A stretch of 64,000 nt of DNA from Platerodrilus igneus (Eukaryota > Arthropoda > Insecta > Coleoptera > Lycidae): positions 5,739,501 through 5,803,500 of the forward strand of contig JARFIW010000003.1 in the NCBI GenBank assembly GCA_036346225.1, given 5' to 3'. How positions within the stretch are numbered: position 1 is the first letter of the stretch; every line of letters starts with the position of its first letter. This document shows positions 21,301 through 32,179 of the stretch, one piece after another. The notes below the pieces were generated by a model that worked only from the letters and a program-made list of their open reading frames with translations, was not told where the DNA came from and did not search any database. The position numbers and the translations under genes were made by a program.

Positions 21301-23730
21301 CTCGCCTTTTCAGGGCAAATCTAAATTTGTAACGTACCGCTCATTTTAACTATAATTAAGATCAATCTTAAGTAATTTAAATAAATTAAGAAAGACATCG
21401 TCTAAAAATAGTTCAAAAACTCTGGATTTGTGGAAAACCTTATTGGTTAATGGGCAGGCAGTATGTGCTTAAGGTATAACAATAAATTAAGGTTCAAAAA
21501 TTCTAAATAGTATCAATAAGAAACTTTTCGAATCTGAATCACGCGCTAGAATATTAATATCTACGTGGCACTAAAATATACCGATATACAACAGTAGATG
21601 TGCAAAACACAACACAAGAGCGTGTTTGAAATAACTTTTCTTAAAGTCCTTTTTTTTCTGCGTAGTCCATATTTAATAAATCCGGCTAGTTTAAACATTG
21701 GCTCTCTTTCTATATATTTAGGCCCAGGGAAGTGAGAGGTTGTGAAGTTTAAACTAAAACTGTTGTTTTTCACAATCGCGTATAAAATGATACTACGTAC
21801 CTACTGATCTCCATGAACTTCACTGAAATTATAATGAATAACTCTTAAAATTGGAAATAGTTCAGATATTCATTCATTTGGCAGCAGCCCGGAAGGTGTA
21901 CCCTGTGTTAAACATTCTTCTAAATTGAGATGCAGTTCAATCGTTTGGCTGGACAGGAATACTAAATACAAATGCATATGGGGTGAAAACTACCGTCCAC
22001 TGTTTACTGTTTCTAAGTGTTATTAATGTTGTAGGACATTCTACTAGAAGAACAGCGTAGTGTTTTATTCTAAAAGATTGATTTGCAAAATAGGTTTTTG
22101 AAGGCGGGCTTTGATACAAGCTCGTTAAATGAATTAATAAGTAGTATGGCCATCAAATACAATTCGTTGGTGGACCGATCGGTTGTAACCAAATACCGAT
22201 TCCATAATCAATTTTAATATATTCATCGTATTAATGTATAAAGTTTCACTTGCTGCTTTAGTAACACCGAAGAGATGTTAAAATCAAAACCAGTTTATTG
22301 GTATCTCAGAACGAAGTTTACACAAATCAAAGTATAAAACAATTCTCGGTTAATACTTAATGAATTACAGCCCGCCATTATTAACCACGCAATTTATAAG
22401 AATTGAAATACCTCACTTTTTAACTAATTTATACAAGCTTTTGTGTAACGCAGATAATCTCGCTGGTCTTCATACATTGCAACCCTTTCTTTCCCATGCA
22501 CTTCCTTTATTCACCTGGTCTCATCTTACTTGGTAGCTTTTCTACTTAAAACATTTCCCCTATATTACAGAATATTTTAATAACACCCCATCGAATTTAG
22601 AAGGAATACTTAAACGACTTCTTTTCACATTGAAAGAGCTAACGATTCATAGTGAATATTATATATAGTATTAAGGTATTGTCGAGTATAAGCAAACAGC
22701 TGACCAGACGTAATCTTTTTCGAAGTGGTCCATTGCATGGCGCTGCTCCTAAACCGGTCTTGAAAGAATCTGTACAATCTCGCAGTCTAGTAGGTTCTTG
22801 TGGTATTTTATCAATATGCATTATAAAGCTTTAAAAAGTTATTGAAGATTCAAGTGGTATCGAAATCGAACCGAACAGGATTATTCTCATATTTTTAGAG
22901 TTCAATGTAATACTATATTTAAAATAGAGCTACCTTATTTACATGTAATCGTTAATTAAAATAGTTCTCAAATTATAGCGGCCATCACAGCCACGGCTTC
23001 GGGTCCAGTAGACATGCCTCTAAATTAAGTTGATTAAATATTGATTGGTCTCTCGATTTTTTAGGTTCTTCGTTGTGGTGATTATAAATTTGACGAGGAT
23101 TTGTTCCTGTTACGTAACACTTAGGACAAATGTGGAAAATAGAAAAGAATATTTTAGTATATATTCTGACTGATTATATTACATCGAAGATAGTTTACTT
23201 CCACGATATTTAAAAAACGCTGAAAAGTATAAGCGTCTTGTAATTACTTTGCAAAATTTTTTGAGAGCAAATAGGTACATAAAATTACACCATCTGGATA
23301 AGAATCATGTGACAACTCACAAACGGGTGTTATTTTTGCATTTGAAGTAAATTTTAAAAGATATTTATATACCCAATATTAACTCTCAATCCGGTTGTCT
23401 ATTAACCCCTATGGATTTATACCAAATATGCAAAACAGCACTCGCAGTTGATCATTGTGGAGTTTTGTTTACGTCTCATAACGTTTTTACACTGTTTTCA
23501 GTGTTAATCTGAGATAAATATTTGCATAGAATGATTCTATAGACTAACAATAAACTCACTGTATATCGTTTCTAAAAGGAACATTGGCAGTCGATCGTTT
23601 GTATCGGTTTTTCCAAATATCCTCGTAGTAACGTTTTGGCTTATGCTGTCTCTAATGAATTTACAATCTCACCGCAACTTTAATATGAATTGTCAACTCA
23701 TCGCTATCCTCTTTAGAGTTGGTTTTATAC
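18400..23730. other. Long stretch without recognisable genes
   Basis: More than 5 kb of AT-rich DNA. All open frames are short (under about 85 codons) and without motifs. I find no tRNA, no repeat shared with the rest of the window and no promoter-like cluster. It could be intronic or intergenic. Confidence 0.45.
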
Positions 23731-23731
23731 A

Positions 23732-23860
23732 GGATGTCCAGAAACTCAAGGATAAAATTTCAGGGTGTGGTAGGGGAGGTCATTCCCTACCAAAACAACC
23801 ATATGTTGTAATCCAATTGTTTAGGGTTTCAAAGTGAATTCAGTTTGTTTTTTTTTGTAA
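23732..23860. repeat. Terminus-like fragment of a mariner-type element
   Basis: It starts TTATACAGGATGTCCAGAAA, close to the CAGGGTGTCC-type ends of insect mariner-like elements and MITEs. It is followed by TTTCAGGGTGTGGTAGGGGA. No partner end or transposase is seen nearby, so this is only a probable 5' fragment. Confidence 0.3.
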
Positions 23861-24880
23861 AAATCGTGCCTAACTATCGATTATTAATTATCAAGAATAG
23901 TATACTGGCTCTTTTAAGGTAAATTTTTTGCGGTATATGTGAAGGTTGCATCTTTTCAAAAAATCACCCAGTATCACAAGAGATAATCGAAGTTGTCACC
24001 TTCGCTTCAGTTTTATGAAACATACTTCTGCTATTCACATCGTACTTAAAAAAGTACCTCTTACCAAAAAATGCACACCTATCTAAAAAAACATCATTGG
24101 TTTATCCCCTTTCTTTAGAGGTATAACTCATAATGTGTAAGTTTAATAACTAAGAAAATATTTGTGTTTAATCGTACGAACAACACTTTTATTTAAGGAT
24201 TCGACAATTCAGTTATCTTGTGTTCCTTAAAAAACCAATCCCTAAATAATATTCAATCTATTCAAAGGCTAGTTAGCACTTGCAGCTGGTTCCGTTTTTT
24301 TTTTTAAATCAAATTTGGACGGAATATTTCATAATCTATATGTTAATGGAAACAAACAAATGTAATAAATGCATGCATGCTGTATTCTTCTCTGTATGCA
24401 CAAGTAAATGCTATTACCAAATACGGTTCCGTTTTTCCATAACGGTATAGTAAGGTATACATTTCATATTTTGTATATAAAACACATTTTGGTGTAAAAT
24501 GATTTAAAATATAGATAATGGGAAATTAATAATCATCTTGTATGCCAACCGAACCTATGGCTACCTGGCCCCGTTAATAAATGTATATATTAAAAGCAAT
24601 AAATTATTTAAATCATGAAAGAAAAAGTCACCATGTGCGTGCCTGCACCTTCCCATCCACGTAATTAATGTTCGCTTGGTGTACAAGAAATAGAGATGAT
24701 GTTGTTTTATTCCAAAAGTATTAAATGGTGAAAACAATTTGTAATAAAATGCAGGTTAGGTTCTATTTCGTGCAGTACCAATTAACTGTAACCAATGCCT
24801 AAACATTTGTTATTTTGAAAATTTTTGAATAAATTTTTTATGTGATTAATTTTTGTATGGCTGTAAATATAAAACTGAAA
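23861..24880. other. No gene seen
   Basis: AT-rich non-coding sequence leading into the ribozyme array; nothing is supported. Confidence 0.4.
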
Positions 24881-24906
24881 TGACCCGATATTAGCTACAA
24901 GGGCAT

Positions 24907-24949
24907 CCTGTCGACGCGTTTCACCTTCATTGGGGCTCATCAGGACAGG
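24907..24949 (-). ncRNA. Type I hammerhead motif, copy 1 (inverted)
   Basis: On the minus strand: CCTGTC, then exact core CTGATGA, stem II GCC/GGT with a CA-rich loop, exact GAAA, then the palindromic ACGCGT, C at the cleavage site, and GACAGG closing a perfect 6-bp stem I. All core positions known to be needed are present. Stem II is slightly weakened (ends GGT rather than GGGC). It is predicted to be the best-preserved motif of the set. Confidence 0.8.
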
Positions 24950-25023
24950 GGTAGCATTTAACGCAGACACATTTTAGGAAGTACGGTTTGTGAGTTTGTG
25001 TTAAATATTATAACTTTGTTACT

Positions 25024-25066
25024 CTTGTTCTGATGACCCCCAATAAGGTCGAAACGCATCGGCAGG
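25024..25066 (+). ncRNA. Type I hammerhead motif, copy 2
   Basis: Stem I CTTGTT/GGCAGG remains fully pairable using G-U pairs. Core CTGATGA and GAAA are exact. The stem II outer base pair is lost (ACCCCCAATAAGGTC). Stem III is ACGCAT, no longer fully palindromic. Probably weakened or inactive. Confidence 0.75.
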
Positions 25067-25323
25067 ATATCCTTGTGGCTATATTGGGTGGCTTACCGTT
25101 AATTCTTCTTGTTTGACATAAATTTAAAACCCATCACACTTAATTACTGTTTATAATTATTATCTTTGGCTACAGAAAAAGGCAGTCGAGACGGTTCTAT
25201 TCTGTGGTGACTGTTGCTAAAACCTGCCATCTCAGGTGAAACAATACGAAGGCACAAACTTGTAAGCCGATGATACTCCACTTTCCATAATGTGTCTGTG
25301 TTAAATATTACAACTTTGCTACT

Positions 25324-25366
25324 CCTGTCCTGATGAACCCCAATAAGGGCGAAAGGCCTCGACAGA
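25324..25366 (+). ncRNA. Type I hammerhead motif, copy 3
   Basis: Stem I CCTGTC/GACAGA (5 of 6 pairs). Core CTGATGA and GAAA are exact. Stem II is CCC/GGG around CAATAA. Stem III is AGGCCT instead of ACGCGT: both halves changed, so self-complementarity is kept. The compensated change supports pairing of stem III between two ribozyme copies. Confidence 0.8.
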
Positions 25367-25623
25367 ATGCCCTTGTTACTAATATTGAGTCACTAGCCAT
25401 TAATTTTTCTTGCTTGATATTAATTTAAGACTCATTAAACTAAATTATGTTTCTAGTTATTATTTTAGTTTGTGGAAAAAAGCAGCTGAAACGGATCTTC
25501 TCCGTGCCGATTGTTGCTAAAACCTGCAACTTCAGGTAAAGCAATACGAAAGCACAAACTGTGAGCGTTGTGGTGCCGTACTTCCCGTAATGTGCCTGTG
25601 CTAAATATCACAACTTCGCTACT

Positions 25624-25670
25624 CATGTCCTCATGAACCCCAATGAGGACAGACGAAACGTGTCGACATG
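25624..25670 (+). ncRNA. Type I hammerhead motif, copy 4
   Basis: Stem I is CATGTC/GACATG: one pair changed C-G to A-T on both sides relative to copy 1, a covariation. The core is CTCATGA (an essential G replaced by C), so cleavage is not expected. Stem II is enlarged by a short insertion. GAAA is exact; stem III ACGTGT can self-pair only with G-U pairs. Confidence 0.7.
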
Positions 25671-25699
25671 ATGCCCAACCTATTTCTCGGAATGAGAAG

Positions 25700-26925
25700 A
25701 ATTTTAGCAAACTTTTAATGTCTTATTATTTACTATTTCTTTATTTAATTTGAAATTATTCAACTACTTGTTTAAGACGGGTCTGTTTTATGCGGTTAAA
25801 GTTTGACTAACATGATGTATTGTAACGGAACTTTTTCTACTGCTTTTTGTAGGTCGAATATAAGCTTGTTTTTTTTACAAACGCATAGGTACCTAATGTA
25901 CTGATGATAATCATTATAATGTTTACTAACACTAAAATCTTCTTTACACTTACGATTAACTATTTCATCACTTATTTTGACTATGTATTTATCTAGACAA
26001 CAACCACTTATATATACAAAAACGTATCTATTTTAACGCTGTATTCTATGATTTATATCACAACTCGCGGTAGTCAGACTTTGATTGAAACTGATCTCTC
26101 TGCAGTATCCTACTGTTTTATATAAGCCACCAAACAGAGCCCAGAAACTACCAGAAACCGCGATTCTTCTAGATTCTTTGCTTTTGTATGCTCTGTATAA
26201 TTTCTTTTAGTGCACCCTCGTAGCTGTCTATCAATCTATTATTGGTTTAATGACCATATTCCCTTAGATTCTAACTTTCCAGTGCCTTTGTTAGAGTATT
26301 GATTTTTATTGCTTTTTAACGTGTGGTTAATACTAATTATATTAAGCTTACCTTATCCATAGACTACTTATATTAAGTCGTCATTATAAGAAGCGAAACT
26401 GTTTAAAAACATATGAAGCCCGAATTGTTTAGGAGTCTTCACCGCGTAGCCCAATTTAGACCTTTACAATACACAATTAAGTAATGTTGTTTCACTCTAC
26501 GTATAGAGCAAAATCTCCACAGAAGGGGTAGAGAATAACCACATTGTTTTTAATAGTTTTTCTACTGTCGATGTTTACTTAGTATCCAAAGTTCGTTGTT
26601 TTCTTTTTAAATAGTTTGTTGTTAATTGGTTTTTCTTATATTTAATTGAATCGTGCCACATCGTATTTCTTATTTAGTTTTAATGGGCATATGACATTTT
26701 TTTTTTATTGTATTCCATTATGAAAGTAGGTAATCATCATACAAGTTGTGAATTAAATTGTTTTCATTGCAGTTGTTGGATCTACATCTATGAAAACGCC
26801 TATAATATTAAATTTCTACTTTTAACTGGGTCATCATATTAACTGCAGGGATGTTGTTCGTGAAATACTTCATTATTACTTTTTAATTTCTATATATTAC
26901 GCCTGGACGGATTCTGCGCAGACGA
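25700..26925. other. No gene seen
   Basis: AT-rich sequence. TTTTATATAAGCCACC at about 26116-26131 looks like a TATA box and could belong to a decayed 5' LTR of the gypsy relic downstream. I find no matching direct repeat on the 3' side, so no LTR is claimed. Confidence 0.35.
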
Positions 26926-26929
26926 TCAT

Positions 26930-29040
26930 TGACATCGCACGATCTAAGCATGAGGACATTATTTACATATGTGGACAGTTTAGCGGCAAGATTGTGAAGT
27001 TCTTGGTTGATACTGGAGTAACTAGGACGATTGTAAATCCGGATTAAGTGCGCGACAGTGATATAGTGTCACCCGTACGGTACGTCTTCGAACCGTGACT
27101 GGTGAGGAAAAACCAATTCCCGGAGTGCTATATGTAAAAATTAGAGTTGGGAGCTAAATATTTGTCCACCAGGTAGTATTTACGAACACCACCGAAGAAG
27201 TTATCTTGGTAATTGATATCTTGAAGGGGTACGAATCCCATGTAGATATGAAAGAGAAGTCTTGAGAGGAGAGAGCGAGGAAGTGCCGTTTTGCGAAACA
27301 GACGACGTGTCTGTGCGAGTTTGTTTGACGTACAAGGTTGTCCTACCTGAAGGAGAGAAAATGTTGTACTGGGACGCTTGGATGTTCTTCTCCGGGAAGA
27401 TTTTGTGCTCGCTATTGAACCGATTAGTGATGAATTCCTTGAAGATGATGTGCTTTTGGGCAAGACTGACGAAAGTGACAGTTGGTGTACCTATTAGAAT
27501 CTTAAACGCCATTGACTCCTAACGCGCAAAAAAGAATTTAACAGTCGGGCGATTTCTTCGGTTGTTCACGTGACGTTGAAAAAGAATCACCCACTAAAGT
27601 GTGGTCCGCAAAGTTATTGGACCAGTTGACAAAACCGTGTCTGGTATATTTGTATGACATAATTGTGAGTGGAAAGTCATTTGGGAAATTTGGAAGAAGT
27701 GTTTTGAAGCCAATTTGAAGAATAGTTCAAAGCAGTATCACCTACTAGGCAATGATGTGAAGTACCTAGGACAAGCAGTTTCACTCAATGGAGTCAGGCT
27801 AGACCCGAAAACGATTCTGGCGGTACAAGAGTGGCGGACGTCAAAAGACAACCATCAGCTACGCAGCTTTCTGGGATTGTGCACTTACTGTAGAAGAATC
27901 GTTTCCGGTTTTACGAATATTGACAAACTTTTAACCAAGTTGGCTGAAGATGTGTGTGATTACGTTTGGAATGAAGATTGCCAGCCTGCGTTTCAACAAC
28001 TAGGGCAGATATTAATAACAGCTCCGATCTTAAATCATTATCATCGGTTGAAAGGCAAATTCATCTTGGATACAAACACAAGCAACGTGACCATCGAAAG
28101 TGTACAATCCCAAACGCAAGGCGGGCAAGAGAAAGTCATTGACTACTTTAGCAGGGTGCTCTCGAAACCAGACCGGAAGTATTGCGTTACAAGACAGGAA
28201 CTGTTGGCTGTGGTGCAGTCTGCAAAGCACTTTTATAAGTACCTTCACAGGAGAAAATTTTACCTGAGAAGTGACAACGCCGCTTTGAAGGTGCTATTAC
28301 AGTTTAGAAAGCCCGAAGAGCAAGTCGCCAGATGGATAGAAACGCTGCAGCAGTATGATTTCGATAGGAAACACCGTGCTGGTGCAAGTCATCGTAATAC
28401 GGATGCGCTTTCGAGACGGGCTTTCCCCAAAGATTGTAGCTATTGCTCACGGGTAGAAACAAAGTGTGATCTACTTGATCGGACTGCCGTGATCAATAGC
28501 GGTTGGTAGCCTTTACAGATGCGAACGGAACAGGAGCGACAAAGACCTACGACTCATTCTGGTTTGGAAGCTCAGAGCAGAACGCGCTTCCTGGCAGGTA
28601 ATTCGTCCATTGAGTAGCACAATGGCAGCACTCGACAGACACTTGCATATGCTATGCTGGGACGCGAGATTCGTCTGCCGTGTGATCTTGAGTTTGGGTA
28701 TCGGCTCTGAGATGACATCGTGTGCTAGGGCTACATCGAGGCACTCAAAATGCAAGATGCCGAATATTCATGGTGAAGTTAAGAAAAATATCCAGATCAC
28801 AAGCGATCGAATGATGACCAGATACGACATCAAGGGGAAGGAATCTGGTTTTCAAGAGGGCGACCGCGTTTAGCTGTACAACACCAGACGGAGGCGTGGA
28901 TTGTCCTCGAAGTAACAAAGACATTGGAAGGGTCCGCACAAAGTTGTAAAAAGAATCGGCGACGCGGTATATCGGATCCGTAAGCTCCGAAAAGGTAGAA
29001 CAATAATGGTGCACGTTAACCGGCAACATAGATTGTAAAA
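26930..29040 (+). pseudogene. Ty3/gypsy-type pol relic (protease, RT, RNase H, integrase end)
   Basis: Domains appear in the expected order. Protease region about 26970-27050: GQFSGKIVKFLVDTG, where the D-T-G triad is kept but the next residue and frame are damaged. A linker follows with degraded frame around 27250-27530. An open reading frame at 27715-28506 covers the end of reverse transcriptase (KYLGQAVSLNGV, LRSFLGLCTYCRRI) and RNase H (FILDTNTSNVTI, YCVTRQELLAVV, LRSDNAALKVLL, HRNTDALSRR). From 28600 come an integrase C-terminal remnant (SDRMMTRYDIKGKESGF, EGDRV then a stop) and VVKRIGDAVYRI at about 28940. The RT active-site region and the integrase catalytic core are largely deleted. 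No LTRs were found. Such elements encode a polyprotein for reverse transcription and integration; this copy is dead. Confidence 0.85.
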
Positions 29041-29770
29041 GTTTTGCACTGTCACTAAAAATGTACCCCTCGGGTATTCGAAAATGTTACTTTGATACCA
29101 TAATATTGCACTATTACACTATTTGTACCTTTTGAATAAAATTTGTACTTACAAAGTAGACATACCATTAAACTTACAAGTTGTGAGGATTGTTTTGTAT
29201 CGTCAAACAAAAGTGTTATATCTTAATATTTGGCAAGCTAGATATCAATATATAGAAACAGAAAATTTTTCGTTCTCTAATATTGAAGTACAAAACAAGT
29301 AAAATACATTTCAGTTGTTTTCGTTCGCACTTGATATCCTAATTCCTAACCCTTCGACTTCCCAGTCATCATATTCACACAATAAACACCATACCTCTTA
29401 CTTAGACCTTGAATTTAATCTAATTATCACTGTTCTGACTAATAAAATTAATGAAAACTGAGAAACGAATATCTAAACCATTTTTAACAACATTTACAAT
29501 GTGTAGTTCTAAACAAATCCCCTAATGCATTTCAACTTCCGTTGCTTTTGTAAAAACTTTCTTAGTTTTTAAGTAATAGTCACCATGACATAACCCACAA
29601 TTAGTTAGCGGTCTGGCGTGTTGGTAGCGATTCGTTGCTTAAGCCTTACCATAACATATAATTTAACACTTTTTCTTTTTTGAAGGGGTAACCAGATAAT
29701 ATTTCATTTTCCTATAAATGGGAATCATGTAAACATGTTGGAGTTCTTTGACAACCATCAGGTATCTGAT
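29041..29770. other. No gene seen
   Basis: AT-rich flank of the gypsy relic. There is no LTR-like direct repeat and no coding signal. Confidence 0.4.
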
Positions 29771-29774
29771 ATTT

Positions 29775-29960
29775 ATGTAGTGCCAGGTAGATAGGATAAA
29801 GAAGGAAGAGTATAGGAAGACCTACACCAAACTATATTATTCAAATTACTAGAAATTTAGGTTGTGAAGGGTATGTAGAACTTTTTTGATTAGCACAGAA
29901 TAGAAAAGAAGTTAGAGCTGCGTCAGACCGACCTCAAGTAAGGTCGAAAACAAAATGATG
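29775..29960 (+). pseudogene. LINE 3' terminal fragment (second family)
   Basis: Across frame breaks it encodes a 'GRPRT..I.QIT..LGCEGY..L.RLAQNRK.WR' type ending, the C-terminus of an RTE/'endonuclease-reverse transcriptase' LINE related to but distinct from the 2.3-5.9 kb family. It is followed by a stop and an AAAATGATGATGATGAAA tail, typical of 3' simple-repeat tails. The copy is severely 5'-truncated. Confidence 0.6.
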
Positions 29961-30318
29961 ATGATGAAATGGTATGTAGGTAAGATAGTCTTTTAAGACA
30001 AATATGTTCAATTACCTATCACTCAAAATGAAACATGTTTACACGGCTTAATTCCTGGAATAAGCAAAACTAATATGATGAAATAAATTCCATTTATAAT
30101 GTAAACGGTACTCATCACTTTTAATATCGACGAAATTCATACAGGAACTGCACAGTAAGCATATACACTTAACCAACTTGTTGACTACGAGATATGCGGA
30201 AAAGCTGGCAACGTTGTTGGATCTTAATTTACATGCAGGTGTATGCAAACACTAGCAGTATTTCTGGCAGACGCCGTAAGTCTTAGTTGTAAAAAGACGC
30301 GCTGTTAATATTGGTATG

Positions 30319-30321
<3 letters not shown>

Positions 30322-30360
<39 letters not shown>

Positions 30361-30372
30361 CCTCAACCAATA

Positions 30373-30407
<35 letters not shown>
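30322..30407. repeat. Two (TA)n tracts at the edge of TIR element copy B
   Basis: TA runs at about 30322-30355 and 30378-30407 are separated by AAACCCTCAACCAATAATTT. The second run passes straight into the inverted terminus of copy B. Confidence 0.95.
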
Positions 30408-30410
<3 letters not shown>

Positions 30411-32168
30411 ATATGATAACGCCGTACTCAGTGTAATAAACGTTCTACTTAACGCCACCGCTCTGCGTTATCTCAACTTAATCTTTTACTTTTATTATTA
30501 TGCCACGGCTAGCCCTTCTTAATTTACACAGAGTGCACAACGTTACGGCGATCAATTTCCTTTTTCACCCCTTTATGATTACCTGTCTGAATTGGTAAAT
30601 GAAGTCAATCAACATCCATATAATGAAAGGAAATAATATTTACAATTTTAGAAATTCTTTAAATACACCCTTCAATCAATTAATATCATACGTATTATTT
30701 ATCTCAAAATTTATATACTTTTAATTTAATATAAAGTCACCAAAAACTACTTCTTTACAAAAAAATTTGGAACGTTCTAGACCTCTTTATCATTTATTTG
30801 GTAAGTTTAACGTATGCAATGTTTCTTGTTGACTTCTTTACAAGTTTTGGATAAATTGAATAAATTCAGTATTAAAATTTAAGTTGAAAGATATCTTAAA
30901 ATTAAGTAGATCTGATTTGTGATATGTTGTTTCGTGTTGTGGATCAACGCCCCCTTGCTGTCTTCAATCGGATACCAATGCTCTGCTTAGTTGAACCAAT
31001 ATTTGATTACAGTTACCCCTTGTTTTCCAAAAATTACCTCGTGCTTCTTTATTTTATATTTCCCTGCAGATGCTTTGAATCTCTTTCCTTAAATACTTTC
31101 GACGCAGATTAGAATTCTTTTCGACGCAGATTAGAATTGTACCATAAGCCAATTAGAATTGTAATTATTTCCGACGCGGATTAGAATCCAATTAGATTTG
31201 TAGTTATTTCCGACGCGGATTAGAATCCAATTAGAATTAGAAGCCCTATATAATTATAAATATTTAATTTAAATTAATTACCCAATTCCTACTCACGTTT
31301 TGTCAAAAACGGCAAAAACTCTTCATGTATGCTTAACGTAATTGTTGCACAGCACTACTTTCACAATAACATAAATTTGATATATTCTAAACTTTATTAT
31401 TTGACGCGTAGATTTCTGGTTAAAAGTCTTGTGGCTTTGACGTGCATCAAGTGGAAAACTGACTGGTATTATTACCGATGGGTGTTAAAGAGCCTTTTCC
31501 CACTACATCTGGGTTGGGTTTCCAAGTAGTTTTGCAGATTGTTTCAACCAACCAGGTTTTGTCTTTAATATTCCCTGTATTTTTGAAGCTGTTTTCTGAT
31601 GCAACTCTTTTGTATTTCCGTGTTATCGAGTTTATTTGCTATTGTTATCGTTGCTTTAACATTTGTTATCGCGGCCAGACTTTCAACTTACTTTCGTGTT
31701 TTGTATAGATAATGGTTTTGGATAATTATACAAAAATAAATGATATAACTTTAGTACTATTTTCGTTTATGTATTTATTTATTTGAAAGTGCGTTTCTTA
31801 TCAACGCGCATATTGTTCCTTCTTTTCACAAGCGTAATTGCATGAGGATTTATTAGGTTTTTGTCTTATCTTCTGTGTATTTTATTTTATAAACTTGTTA
31901 AACATTCTCAACGTAGTTTTAACTACATGTACGATTATTTCTCTGCTGAGTACGCGTTCTATTGTTGAAAGATATGCTCACTTGTATTGATTAATGTTAA
32001 TTACGGTCTATATACAGGATGTTAAATGCTTGCTATTTACATAATGTACGAATTACTTATTTTTCTGCTAAATAAATGCAGTTTTCTAATCACTATCGCT
32101 ATTTACAGTTACTACACGACCCTTACTACTCAATACACCCCTAAGCAACCCCTTATCACAGCAATATA
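30408..32168 (-). repeat. Unnamed 1.6-1.8-kb TIR element, copy B (inverted)
   Basis: Reverse-oriented homologue of 16176-17752. The ends are TTGATATGATAACGCCG (30408) and CCCCTTATCACAGCAATATA (about 32151-32170). It is slightly longer than copy A, partly owing to a local direct repeat of a TTCGACGCAGATTAGAAT-like unit at about 31095-31230 (four to five copies, period about 35-45 bp) absent from copy A. Short open frames (31329-31529, 31478-31708) are not conserved in copy A. Confidence 0.8.
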
Positions 32169-32179
32169 TATCGTCAATT

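Larger units (their letters stand above)
24885..25690. mobile_element. Retrozyme-like tandem array with hammerhead motifs
   Basis: Four hammerhead motifs lie here, three in direct orientation with core starts at 25030, 25330 and 25630, a period of exactly 300 bp. The monomers share landmarks: TGTGTCTGTGTTAAATATTA before the ribozyme; AGGAT.CCCTTGT, CTTGTTTGA.AT, GTTGCTAAAACCTGC and AGGCACAAACT after it. A fourth copy is inverted at the left edge (24907-24949), with its own ATGTGTCTGCGTTAAAT flank. No protein is encoded. Animal retrozymes are described as non-coding tandem units of a few hundred bp, each with a minimal type I hammerhead, expressed as small circular RNAs and thought to use Penelope-like machinery. 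This array fits that description in size, arrangement and ribozyme type. Confidence 0.8.

Noticed and set aside
27128..27522. Minus-strand frames of about 100 codons in the gypsy relic
   Set aside because: Antisense shadows of the degraded pol linker, with no motifs.
26930..29040. Intact gypsy element with LTRs
   Set aside because: I found no matching direct repeats on the two sides, and the RT and integrase cores are deleted.
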